From Gamarada debralockiae (taxonomy: Eukaryota > Ascomycota > Leotiomycetes > Helotiales > Hyphodiscaceae): a stretch of DNA of 35,198 nt. The DNA lies in contig NXFV01001153.1 of assembly GCA_002803225.1 (NCBI GenBank), forward strand, positions 1 to 35,198, in the 5' to 3' direction. Position numbers and translations under genes: made by a program. Each line of letters starts with the position of its first letter. The stretch's first letter is position 1. Below the pieces are notes generated by a model, which saw only the letters and a program-made list of their open reading frames with translations, ran no database searches and had not been told where the DNA came from. Shown here piece by piece: positions 11,861 to 23,063 of this stretch.

Positions 11861-12971
11861 GCGGGGAGAGTACAGGTAGTGGAGTATGTACACTCTGTTG
11901 CTTCTCGTTCAAGGGATGTGAGATGATCATACGAAGACCAAAGTCAATTCATCCTTGAACTGATGTCAAAAAAGTCTTCAAGAGATGTGAGTTGCATTCA
12001 GGTTCCTTTCTACCATGGTCGAGTGACCTTCGTAGCAGCCGTCAACAAGTCCGCCATGCCTCCACAAATCACTCCAGCCAGTCCACCTTATTTCCCCCAT
12101 GCTCTAAGGATATCGCGTGCTTGCTCTCCCTGCGCAGCATTTGGGCTCCATAACCCCCCGGCCTTCAGTGCTAACGGTGCAGAAAGGAACAGTCCGTTAA
12201 TTCACTCAAATTCTTGGAGTAAAGTGGCTTGGCTAATGATTGCGAAGCAATAACTCTCTGCTTTTTCTCCGTTTGCAAGTGTTCCGCGCTCAATCTACAG
12301 AGAGCAGAGGGGAGGACTTGGCAGTGCTGTAGAAGGCAATCGAAATGGCTGCGAGCAGAACTTGAAGGGATTTTCTTCGGGGAAAGCCAACATTGGCTCT
12401 ATGGTAATTACTATCTCCTGGTCGCGACAGCCTTGATATACGAATCGTAGTGTAGGTACATTATCCCAAGCGTTTCGGTCACCAGTTGGCCTCCGAGGGC
12501 ATCCAAACCCTCTTCGAGAATCATTGCCCCAAGACTAAGGGAAATGTTGTCGTTGCTTTCATGATGTTCGTCTTGTTGATTGATGTTATAGAAGGGCTTG
12601 GATATTCGTATCGTTTAATCAACGGCTTTATCAAAAGTCGTTTTCGGCGAAGAGTGTCGCCCGCAAGTCCATCCACTCCTCCCTAGAGAAGACAGACGGC
12701 ATCCGCAATGTGATAGAGATGTAGACCTAGACTCTTAGTTGGCGACTTCCAAGACTATGAGTATTGAGGGTGTGAAAATACGTTTACGATTTGGGCTCGT
12801 ATGATTCTATACACAGACTACATTGTTAGTGAAATACGTTTATCCGGTCCCAACAACTTTGGTATCTCTGTGCACCGAGGTAATGTTTGAAGTCTGTAAA
12901 GGTGTTGTAGTTGGGGGCGTTGGAATCTAGTGTTGAGGGGCATACAATTTCGAAAACTGAGAGCATGATGC
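11861..12971. other. Gap with possible unidentified relic
   Basis: No intact gene is seen. On the minus strand, about 12210-12010, one frame reads GLFLSAPLALKAGGLW and then ARDILRAWGK, a stop, and GGLAGVICGGMADLL. This has the look of a decayed protein gene, but I do not recognise the family. A 66-codon plus frame at 12486-12686 holds one hydrophobic stretch and is probably chance. Confidence 0.3.
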
Positions 12972-13709
12972 GTTTCATGGTACTCATCAATACGAGAATT
13001 TTGTGGAATAGAAGATTTAATTGGTAAATATCCTTATCTAATTGATCAACTGGATCTTTTCCAAATTACACTATGGGAGTCATCGATCTCTATGGAAATC
13101 TTAAGCTGACATAGGGGGGCTCCTCTGCCTTGTCAATCAGCACCAGCTTAGCACATGATTTACCCCTGATTCCCTTTCTTTTTTAATTATCGACCTCATT
13201 TTTGATGGCCCCTTCTTGATCGACCTAAGAATCAAGAAATAAAGGTATCGAGTGACTGTATAGAATCTTCAATTATATTCCACGATCAATATGGCACGTT
13301 TATTAGGTCAAAATATTAGCTTGATTTTGATTTAATCAATATGATTAAGTTTATAGTATAGGAGAGCAGCTGCCCCGCCCTTGACCTACCCTTGATTTCC
13401 TTGTATTTTCTATGAAAAGTATTATATCTAATAAATAGGTATTGATTAATAGAGAATTAAGGTCAATTTCTACTTCAATTACAGCCTTAATTAACATTAA
13501 GTCTTGATAGATACAGGATAAAGAACATCAAGTCAAAATGACCGTTGATATAGCTTAAAATACTCGTTTTACTAGTACAATAGAGAATAATGAATACTAT
13601 AGTTGAATTTGGAAAAGATCTAATCCATCACTTCTATAGTATAACTCAGCTATTTGATGAAAGGGACTTTCAATTCATGAAACCCTCGTATTGATGAGTA
13701 CCACGAAAC
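12972..13709. mobile_element. AT-rich element with ~100-bp inverted-repeat arms
   Basis: The left arm (about 12972-13075) and right arm (about 13597-13709) are imperfect reverse complements. The best cores are TGGTACTCATCAATACGAG at 12978-12996, exact against 13685-13703, and GATCTTTTCCAAATT at 13053-13067, exact against 13606-13620. The roughly 520-base interior is AT-rich and has no coding potential. A 10-base direct repeat, GGGCATACAA, lies outside it at 12938-12947 and 13714-13723 and may be a target-site duplication, although its distance to the arms is unequal (24 versus 4 bases). This looks like a non-autonomous DNA transposon. It shows only mild CA/TG depletion compared with the block at 1-7183. 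Confidence 0.65.
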
Positions 13710-15915
13710 AGATGGGCATACAAGCATCAAAGACTGTTGGTGACTTTCTCTCCTTGTGAATGGCATCCATTTGCTCTCGCTGTTGTGAAAATCTCATATC
13801 ACTGTGCCACAAACTGTTGGGTGTATGCACTAGCTATGAGACTGCTGCATTGTAGGAGGACCGGGGTATGAAAGTGGAAGTAGTCATCGGAAGTGCCTTG
13901 CTCACTACTAGAGGAGATAAATGGCGCAGGAATTCAGTCAGCTCTTAGGCTTGTTCTTCAAATCGAGAGACGATTTTCTCACCCCAGCGAACCTTTTTCT
14001 CCGTGAACAATATCTTGAGTGATTTCCCGCTTATGGATAACTTTCTTGCCCTTGGGTACCCACACTCACTTGATGCATGCAAGAACACTACCCCTGATGC
14101 AGCACCTGGACACTTCTTTCCACTTTTCAAACAGTGTGAACATTCAGGTAGCTTCTCATCACACTACCAATTTCATCAGTAGAATTCTCATTAGTGTGTT
14201 TTGGCCAAATAAAATGTGTACCTACCTTTATCCTGAGTTTCTTGAGGTCGCACAACCCTTACTTCCTCTCCTGGGCAACAAGGTCGAAGAATTCGCTATC
14301 TCCGTTCACACGACTACAAGCATGGCAAACCGAATCTTGCCTTTCTTCTTTTATTGTACCGCCATGAGCGAATGCAGATGAGCTATCGTCCTGTCGACCC
14401 TGATCGCCCTGTAAACCCAACAAGATTCGGACCGTTCAAGAATGGGCCGGGATAATTGGCGGCCATCACCTTTGGATTACCAATGGTCTTTGCTGTGGAA
14501 CATTCGACAGGTATTTTCTAATCAATGTCCCGCCCGGGTGGTAAGTTGCGACGCCTTCAACTTGCAGTTGTAGGTCTCACAGGTCTCGTACTCATGGCTA
14601 TCTGGATATATACCCTTCTTCTCAGCCCGCTCATTGTTCTCTCGCACTGTATCTATCACAGATATATCGTGAGAACCCCTAACATGCTCTATGACGTGTC
14701 GTGGATCTGAGCGACGGCAATGTGATTCCTGTATATGCATGAGGGCGTCGAGCAGATGGACTACGACATCGTTGAGGGCCTTCGATTGGAGTATAATCAG
14801 TAGCTTGATTTTTGGGGATCATTGTTTTTGCGGAAATTAAGGGACGTATGGCAAGAAATGGGTGAATCTCTAGGTAAGGGTCTTGCTTCATTCGTTTCGG
14901 GAAGCATCTCAAATGCTTTCCTTCATCGGGGCTTTGTATTTGACCAATATATACTAAAGGTAAGAGGGAGGATTATCTCCTGTGATTAATAATGTTTAGA
15001 CCGACTATGAAATTGTCTTCTCTTCTTAACTCAACTTGCCCGTTTGCTCATTCTCGTACTCGTCGCCATCGACTCTAATTGATCACGTGATATACCCATC
15101 TTAAGGCAGATTTGTCGGTCTCAATTACCCGAATTGCAGTTCAGGAGGAGAAACAACTACAAAACTAAGCTTTGTTAGACTTATATCCATTTATCAGGAT
15201 TCCTCATCTTCTAAATCTTCTCATATTCTCCTCCCCACGTGAATCTCAACTGACACTAACCCCGCATGGCGCTAACGAATGTAGCGCGAACCCCTTTTGT
15301 CACGAAAATCTTGCTTTCTCTCTCTAATCATCATCTCGGGCGCGGCATCAAAATGTGCATTGCATTGCCGATGTTGCCGTCGCCTCCACTCTCCTGCCTT
15401 CTCTTTACCTCCCAATCCCCCATATCTCTCTCTTCGCAGCAATCAAGCTTTCAGTTCAGGCAATTGGATTTCCGCTTGCTCCTGGCTGCCCACTTTCGTC
15501 CGCTGGCGTAGATGTTGGCGACACCGAAACAGCGAATGAAAGCTGTCAAATGGTAATTGAGAGGCACCGAGCTACTTACAAATCTCTCTCCAGGGTGAGA
15601 GGGGTAAGATTTAAATGGGTAATTGGGTTGGTTTAGTGATAGGCAATTACATATCCCTTTGTTTCGTGTTCGGTTGGCGTCGGCTCACTTTGTCGTCACG
15701 AGCGATTGCTGATGGTCAGCACCTTCCTCAACCATCAAGCTCTCTTGGTGGGGATGACATGTCACAACCATATATGCTCTTCACTGCATCTGCGGTAAGG
15801 TCGCACATCGTATTCCACTTGAAAATACCTTCTCTTGACCTAAATTTATTGAGCTTTTCTTTGCCCCTTTGTCTGTGGGTAGTACTTTGATTTTCGTCTG
15901 GAAGGAACTTTCACA
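13710..15915. other. Long gap upstream of the P450, no firm gene
   Basis: Short frames occur but none forms a convincing gene. Around 14377-14710 (+) there are protein-like fragments: YRPVDPDRPVNPTRFGPFKN, a stop, and after a frame change GKLRRLQLAVVGLTGLVLMA with a hydrophobic segment. They may be a decayed membrane-protein gene of unknown family. From 15180 to 15915 the DNA is C/T-rich, as expected for a fungal promoter and leader, with a CACGTG at about 15085. Confidence 0.4.
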
Positions 15916-17672
15916 ATGCTATCCACAGGTTCGGCCGCCGGATGGATAGGTCTTTTGACCAGTGCTATCTTGTTTAGCATATTTTTGTTCGTCACATATG
16001 TAAGTCCCCTCAGATCAATCGCGAATCCATACTGACGACCGTGGCAGCTCACTCTCTTAACGCTCTATCGCCTCACACTCCATCCACTCGCCAAATACCC
16101 AGGACCCTTCTTAGCCAAGATCACAGATTGGTACTCCGTTTACCATGCATGGAAAGGTGACAGACATCTGGAATTTTGGCGATGCCACGAGAAATATGGT
16201 AGATTCTTTCATGCAGAATTCACATCGTCACGTGACTTACTTCCTCAGGTCCCGTTTTCCGGTATGGACCCAACAGTCTCTCCATAAACAGCAACACAGC
16301 TCTGAAGACGATCTACGGCCATAAATCCAATGTGAAGAAGTCACAATTTTACTCTGTCTTCCCACCGACCAAGGACACGTTCAATACGCATAGTAGCATT
16401 GACAAAGCGAGCCATGCTCGCAAACGCCGCGTTCTTTCTCATGCATTTTCTGATAACGCAGTCAAGAGCATGGAGAAGTATATCCTGGGTGATGTTCGCA
16501 CCTTTTGCTCAGCACTCGGCTCGAAGCCCGCTTTCACTGCGGAGGAGGCTGGGGAGAAAGGCCAGTGGAGCGTTGCGCAAAACATGGCGGATTGGTGCAA
16601 CTATCTTACCTTTGACGTGATGGGAGACCTGTGTTTTGGAAAGGCATTCGAGATGCTTGAGAATCATACGAATCGACATGTGATTGATCTCATTGGCAGC
16701 GCTGCTCACATGCATCTCATCGTAAGTGTCCCTGTCTCTACCATCAGACGTGAAGCTGACTAAAGACAGCTTGGCACCAACCCTATGATGAAAACACTCG
16801 GTCTAAACAAGCTTCTTTTTGGCAAAATCTACGCCCAACGCATGGAATACATGGCGTATAGCAAATCGCAAGCTGCCGAACGAACCAAGATCGGATTGGA
16901 CACCGACCGCAAAGATTTCTTCTACTACCTGCTCAACGCTCGGGATCCAGAAACTGGGAAGGGCTTCACGACTCCCGAGCTTTGGGGTGAGAGTAATCTT
17001 CTCATCATTGCTGGATCTGACACGACTTCGACAGCTCTGGCAAGCGCGTTCTTTTATTTGGTGCACAATCCCGAGAAATTGCAGAAATTGAGCAAAGAGA
17101 TCATGGCGACTTTCCAGGACGTTGAGGAGATCCATTCGAGTCCGACTCTAAATGAGTGTGTGTATTTGAGAGCTGTTATCGATGAAGCAATGCGTCTTTC
17201 TCCACCCGTTGGCGGCATTCTTCCCCGCGAAGTCCTGGCCGGAGGAATCGACATTGACGGCATACATGTCCCTGAAGGTGTTGTAGTCGGAACCCCGCAT
17301 TATGCCGTCCACCACAATCCCGCTTACTATCCGGAGCCATTCACTTTTACTCCCGAGCGTTGGATCCCGGACTCGTCGCCTGCTGTCACCAAGGATTCCG
17401 TCGCGTTGGCACAATCTGCTTTCTGCCCCTTCAGCGTTGGTCCCAGGGGCTGCATTGGCAAGGGCCTCGCATATCTGGAGCTCATGACGAGTTTGGCGAG
17501 GGTGGTCTTCATGTATGAGATGAGATTAGCGAAGGGAATCACTGTTGGAGAGGGTAGTCCGGATATGGAATGGGGACGTCAAAGGAGGGAGGAATATCAA
17601 CTTAAGGATTCGTTTACGAGTATGAAGGATGGACCATTCGTTGAGTTCCGAGAGCGCGCGTCTGGCCAGTAA
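15916..17672 (+). CDS. Cytochrome P450 monooxygenase (microsomal, CYP65-like)
   Basis: Four exons: 15916-15999, 16048-16198, 16249-16721 and 16770-17672, giving 536 residues. Introns are 48, 50 and 48 nt with donors GTAAGT, GTAGAT and GTAAGT, and phases agree. Residues 8-27 form the N-terminal membrane anchor, followed by the proline-containing hinge [14 protein letters not shown]. The I-helix motif AGSDTTS is at 317-323, the ExxR pair at Glu375/Arg378, the PERW motif near 431, and the haem loop [10 protein letters not shown] with Cys464 as iron ligand. All catalytic marks are present, so the enzyme should be active at the ER with a P450 reductase. The segment [20 protein letters not shown] resembles the CYP65 (isotrichodermin C-15 hydroxylase-like) group, typical of secondary metabolism; substrate is unknown. 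It converges on the Zn2Cys6 gene downstream. Confidence 0.92.
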
Positions 17673-18056
17673 GAGAATACGGAATCGAAAAGCAAGGATA
17701 AGAAGGCTCAGGAGGGGCGAAAAGGAGCGAGAAGGAGCGAGGCCTCGAGTATCGGGTATGCATTTTGGGATTCATGGATGGGTCGGTACATACCTTTCAA
17801 ATTGTCATTTGCCAACACCATTCGATTCGCCAGTGAGCACAAACAGCGGTCTCATAAACAGCGAAAGAGAAATGGTAAAGTATACTATTTCCATTGCGCG
17901 CTGGATATCATGAAGTGTTATTTTCCTTCCCTCACTACCTTTCGTCCGCCAGCAGCAAAAGTCAGCTGAAGTCCAGCTCCCTCCCCAGCTTCTCTCCTGG
18001 GCTCAATCGAGATACCTTCTCATCAATCTCCTTTCCTATATTTCTTCTTTTGTTGT
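17673..18056. other. Intergenic region between convergent genes
   Basis: This is the shared 3' region of the P450 and the Zn2Cys6 regulator. It starts purine-rich just after the P450 stop and becomes pyrimidine-rich toward 18050. I see no coding exon and no distinct structure. Confidence 0.6.
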
Positions 18057-20118
18057 TCACGGGAAGGCACTGGAAGCGGTAGAAAGAGTAGGCGACGTCG
18101 AATCCTTGCTAGCATCGGAAAAAGTGGGGGAGGGGTATATTCCCTGCATCAAGTTCATCCTCTCACGCATAATGTGTAGACTCGGATGTCTTAACGGTGT
18201 CTGTCAATCTTCAGCATCAGCAAACATTCCATCCACTTCCTACCGTGTCAAGCAATCACTTACACTCAATAGAATCCTCGCTTGACGAATTCCCATATTC
18301 TCCGCAATGAATGTCAGCCTTCCCCTCAAAAAAGCCCTCTGGCTCTCACTCGCGAAATCAGAGCTGCAAGCTGCAAACAACGGCCACATTAGGAGTACCC
18401 CCGAAACACCTTTTATACTATCATCGATGCCTCTCCCACCGTTCTTTGTGGCGGTGGCTGGATCTGTCTCCTGATTCCAACCGAAAAAATACGGGACAGA
18501 TGCAACGATATCTTCAATCATCACCGAGCAGATCTGAGCAGCGCGTTTGTGCTCGGGTGTGATACGATAGTCGGAATCCGGGGCAAGCCAGGCGACGCAC
18601 CGCAGGATAGTAGTCCAAATCAGAATCTGACTGCTCCGTGCAACATTATACGCGTACGCCAAACTCAGCTCTTTATACGTATCAACACGTCCGGGATGGA
18701 CAATACTTTGCGCGAGGTCCGCACCCATGCTCAACCCCAGATCATTCCAATCCACCCAAGCCAGCGCATCCGGTTTCCAGTGCGGCGGCAACGACATATA
18801 CCATTCTCTGTATTCCTTCTCGAGACCTTGGGCACGATGGAGAAGAGAGAGGACTGCTTCGATGTTGGAAGGAGTTTGTGGGGATAGGGCAGTGGTTTTA
18901 TCGTTATCTCGGCGCAATTCGGCGACTTTGAGGTTGAATGAGGCGTAGGCTTGCATTATGTCGTCTTCGCGGCAGTGGACGACGCCGTTGAGCCACCAAT
19001 CTACGCTGGGGTCTATGGGGAAGGATTTCGCCATGTAGTGGATCGTCTTCCCACCTCAAATCAGCAACTCCCCAAACTCACTCAATCCTAGCGAGGACAG
19101 GAATGGAGAGAAGAACTTACCATCAGTTCCCTAACTGCGATGAATAGTTCACGCCCAATCTGTGTCTGGAACGATTTTTTGCCCCTCGATTTGATGATTG
19201 CTACTGCACCCTGGATATGGCTACTCCACCCCGTCGATTCCATCTCTGAACTCGTAATCTGCTCAAATACCGTCAACAGCAGAATCGTCGCCAGTGTCGT
19301 ATCGCTCATCGCGGTCCTCGGATCCTTCAACGCGACATTGATTTGCTTTAGGGCTTTGATGTAGCTCGAGCTCGCCATTGGCATCAACGCTCTGGAATTT
19401 GCGCGAACAGCCATGGTGGCGAGACCAACGGAGGTGAATGTTAACGCGAAGGGGGAGTTGGCGGGTTGAGATTTAAGGAGGGGAAGGAGGAAGTCGAGAT
19501 GGCCGCGTGCAGTCATCGTCTCGGGACCAGGGACAAGAACATAGTTTGCGAGGAAGAAACATATAGCTTGTTGTTCCACAGGCGTCGAAAGAGGTCGTTT
19601 GATCAGCGCAGGTTGATCCAAAAACCACTCATTGAAAACACTCTTGCTTCTCGAGCTCTGCCCCTCAAATCCATCATATCCATTTCCATTGGTAGGACTA
19701 ATTGATTTGCCACCCCAAGGATAGTTGTCATATTGTATCCAGTTAGATTCTGACCAACTTGGATGCAAGGCAGTGGTGTGGACTAGAGCTCCGGATTTGT
19801 TGTAGGGACGACAGTAGGCGTTGTCGAGATCTTCTAGAGTGGGGGGCCATTTGTTGTAGCCTGACGAGAGCTTGCGTTTTGTGGATTTTGTTTCGTTACG
19901 GAGCTTGAGCTCGAAGAGATCTCGGTAACCTGGGCAGATTCTCTTGGATTTTTGGCAGCGCATGCATGATGGTTTGCCTTCGTCGCACTGGACACTGTCA
20001 GTCCGGTATCCTTCATGTTTAGGATGGCTCAAGTGATAGCCAGCTAGAAACTATATACCTTGATCCGGCGAGCCCTACACATATAACAGCCTCTAGAAGG
20101 TTTCCCTGTATTGACCAT
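18057..20118 (-). CDS. Zn2Cys6 fungal transcription factor
   Basis: Four exons: 20118-20059, 19987-19121, 19046-18264 and 18200-18057, giving 617 residues. Donors are GTATAT, GTAAGT and GTAAGT. Residues 11-38 hold the binuclear zinc cluster C-x2-C-x6-C-x6-C-x2-C-x6-C (Cys11, 14, 21, 28, 31, 38), and the first intron falls just before Cys21, a common position in this family. The remainder matches the fungal-specific regulatory domain (fungal_trans_2 type), with EQQAICFFLANYVLVPGP and VDWWLNG as typical marks. The last exon is inferred: splicing GTAAGT to ACAG at 18201 opens 47 more codons, whereas reading through would stop at 18240. It probably regulates nearby metabolic genes; the convergent P450 is the natural candidate target, which is inference. 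Confidence 0.85.
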
Positions 20119-20909
20119 CTTGAAGCCTCAGGGCTATGAAAGGACAAGAGTAGAACAGAGATACGATTGGGAGTTGGAGTTGAGTCAACCACTTCGTCTT
20201 GCTATAAAATAAACCGAGCAAAACCATGCACTTTCTTGTCGGACGGGAATGTTTAGGATATATATCGAGGGAGTGACGAAATGCTGAACGGCTGTCAGAT
20301 GCAAGTGTTTCGAAACTCGAGACGGTGTATTCGTGTGGTGCACGTGGATCCTTCAGCGGGGTGCTACTTGTGGAAGCATCCGGATTCCGAAAGACAAGAC
20401 CATGAACTGTAACGGTCGACATGCGCCCGACAAGAAAGCTCTCTGTTTTCGATAGTGTTGATTGGAGAATGATAGATCTTGACTCGCATCGATCACAGAA
20501 TTAGGAAAGCTGAAACAAATACAACGTTGATGTTTCTTCTGAAGTTCCCACTATCATGGTGGGGGTCAAAACGTCACCCCAGTTAGATCCGTGCACGTCA
20601 ATCACTTCAAACTAGCACAGCCTCCCCGGTTTCAGTTCTTAAGGCTACTGGTCAAATAACATTATTTTGGATTTGAGATCATGGATCTGATTGACCCTTG
20701 CGCGAATCACTTCCCGCTCAAGTGCCTCCAGCTCAGGCCGGATACCAGTCACTCAGCACCGAAAACAGTCCAACTCTAAGCTATATTTAACCTCACTGTT
20801 TTGGTTTTTGCATTCTCTGGAAATTTTTTAACATAATCTGTTCTTCCTCGAAAAAGTCCATGTCGCGGCAACTGGCACTGACTGCAAGGCTCACTTCCGC
20901 AAGTCTTCA
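20119..20909. other. Upstream region of the Zn2Cys6 gene and gap
   Basis: No gene is seen. An open frame on the minus strand (20422-20093) overlaps the start of the regulator and has no protein-like character. The stretch around 20640-20900 is unremarkable, mixed-composition DNA. Confidence 0.5.
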
Positions 20910-21413
20910 TTAAACACTAAAACCCGATTGCCTCATCCACATCTCTATCCACTCTGCGTTTACAGCCTCCGTCGTGTCTAATGTTGGACTCATAGCTCTT
21001 GATCTACTAGTCTCCAGTGTCGGTAAGGCTATTTCTTGGCCACATGCATCTTCCATTGCTTGGGAAAACTCTAGTAGTTTAATTCCTGGATTTTCGGAAA
21101 CTTCCTCTTGCTTGCACTCTCCTTGAGAGCGAAAACCCATTTTGACCACGAAAAGAATTTGGAGATCGAAGTTCATAAAAGTAGTGAGTACTGCGAGCAA
21201 ATCATTGAAGTTGCTACTCTTCGGGTTCGTGATGTGGAAGACAGGCGTTCCAAGGAACTCTTCAGCGTCGCCTGATATGTGTGTGATTGAAGGGCTCAGT
21301 CGTGAGAGCTCACAAAGTTCTGTGACGATGAGTGCAACCTTGTCAACCGGTAACCAATCCGCTCGATTTGAGATCCGAGCTCTGTTGGCAGAAGCTTGAG
21401 GTAAGCTGATGTA
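20910..21413 (-). pseudogene. C-terminal fragment of an NRPS-like/PKS thioester reductase domain
   Basis: One open frame carries the end of a short-chain-dehydrogenase-type terminal reductase (NAD-binding domain 4). Marks in order are ADWLPVDKVALIVTELCELS, GTPVFHITNPKSSNFNDLLA, GIKLLEFSQAMEDA and, at the C-terminus, a Trp-rich end (EWIEMWMRQSGF). In adenylation-PCP-reductase enzymes and some PKSs this domain releases the bound acyl chain as an aldehyde or alcohol by NADPH reduction. Here the Rossmann nucleotide-binding half, the catalytic Tyr-Lys region and all upstream domains are missing. The frame runs open to a TAG near 21506 without further recognisable homology, and no start codon precedes the homologous part. 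It is therefore a stub, not a working gene. Confidence 0.65.
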
Positions 21414-22293
21414 CGAATGATCTATTTCACGTGTCGATTTAGCAAGTCTATGAACTCTACCGTCAAGAAACTCGAAGTGTTTGAAAAAAAGAGGACCAAT
21501 AGTAGGGAACTATTCAGTTTCACTTCCCCTCGCCCCTCTCCACGGGTCCAGCGATCTGGCCCACCCTGCAAATTATACTTTCAACCCAACATCCTTACTA
21601 ATGTCGTCTAACAATAGTTCAGGAACGAGCTTTGACGAAGTGTACCCCATTTCATTGCTGCTTAGATCCGTAATAATTGTTTCGGGTATCGATTGGACGA
21701 GGAGCCAGTAACTGTTCTAATTGACGAGTATTTGCTGGATGTTTTGATGAAACTCTGAAGTCTATCAATTGGCGTACTCCAGCGATGTGAGATTCGAAGG
21801 TGGAGAGTGATAGATTAAAGTTTACAGGCCACGTGTGTCTTCGAGATTGATTAGCTTTATTACTCCCGAAAACCATCAAAATCTCAGAAGTAGGCCATGC
21901 TGAGCACCATAGGTGTAAAGGGAGGTTTGCAACTTACGAATATTATGGATGACGTCCCCCAATAGCTCGTCGTACTTGTCAATCACCAAACCAATTTTAT
22001 TTTGGAAAAATCTGTGCGTAAGAACCGAACTTTGTCTCCCACTCAGTCTCACGGGTGCGTAGAGCACTACCTTCGCTTTGTTTCTTCTTCCCATATAAAG
22101 TACGATTCAAGCAGAACACCTGAGTCCTAGTCACATTATTTATAGAAAACGGGTCATTCGACGTTCCCCTTCCCCCTCGGAAGGAACTTAATTTCGAGAA
22201 TATCTGTAGAAGCACCACGAAGGATATTGTAGGTGAGCTGGTAATATTAGCCGTTTCTAACGCTACAAGCTGCATCTCTCTATTAAAAGAGTA
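21414..22293. other. Gap between two gene fragments
   Basis: Several short frames lie here on both strands (for example 21997-22275 and 21876-22094, minus). None shows a family motif that I recognise. The region may hold further decayed parts of the flanking fragments. Confidence 0.35.
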
Positions 22294-23063
22294 CTATTCC
22301 AGACATTGCCTGATTGCAGTATTGACCCAGTTCCTATGCTCAAGTTGGTCTTCAGAGTTTGGTCCTTGCGATCCAGTATCTTCAAGCTCCGTCGTGATAT
22401 TGGCCCAAATATTTTCACCGTTCTCCAACTCATTGACAGTAAGGGTTGCTAGCACCGATGACTTACGCTTCCCAGTCTTGATGACGTCTATCAGTTGCTC
22501 AAGTTTGTCTAGAATCTTGGCTTGGGCTTCGGCTTGAGTCCACCTAGGATCCAATAGCATTAGTCTATGGCTCATGACCGAGAGGAAAGCTTTCGACGGC
22601 AAAAATTTCCGCCTGTTAGAGAAAGACTCTTACCTCAAGATACTTGTCTGAAAGGCTGTGAGTAATGTTGTGTTGCAACAGTTTTTGTTCGAAGATTCTA
22701 GATGTCTTCCATAGTAAATTGCATGCGATCCAGCGCCATAAATTTACTGCCTGGGCTCTTATGCTTGTCAAAGGCCGTAGTGGCGTCTTTAAAGACAGCA
22801 TCACAGCCAATGCAAAGGCTAAGTAGATTATATTCATCGCTCTCAGGCACAATCTTGACTTCAAGGCCTTCTTTCAGCATGTCCACCGCCCGCATGCTAT
22901 TGACTTCTAATAAGAGATGCTTTGAAAATTGAAGGAGCGATTGATATGGCTTTGAAGACCTGCATATATTCTCAATTGACGGTCCCGAAGAGAAGCACGT
23001 AACAGACCTGCCATTCAAGGATAGAAAGTTTATGAACTCTCCAACACCGAAACCTAAACTCAT
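22294..23063 (-). pseudogene. Broken gene for a fungal STAND-type N-terminal domain protein
   Basis: The start MSLGFGVGEFINFLSLN and the helical pattern after it (SSKPYQSLLQFSKHLLLEVN) match the fungal N-terminal domain found on NLR-like STAND proteins and on many stand-alone fungal proteins. A later part reads DRMQFTMEDI and then, after a one-base shift, RIFEQKLLQHNITHSL. This corresponds to the family's conserved region of an acidic pair followed by an L-x4-L helix. The final part (22602-22294) holds LIDVIKTGKRK and IWANITTELED, again as in this family. The frame break is at 22700-22698, where a TAG interrupts. An in-frame intron of 51 nt may sit near 23000. No NACHT/NB-ARC or repeat domain follows, so even before the break it may have been a short single-domain protein. 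Confidence 0.5.

Noticed and set aside
14019..14381. 120-codon plus-strand open frame
   Set aside because: No signal peptide, domain or splice support; composition resembles chance reading through C/T-rich DNA.
15266..15890. Several overlapping plus-strand frames of 80-93 codons upstream of the P450
   Set aside because: They overlap each other in different frames, in pyrimidine-rich DNA typical of a promoter and leader, and lack any family motif.
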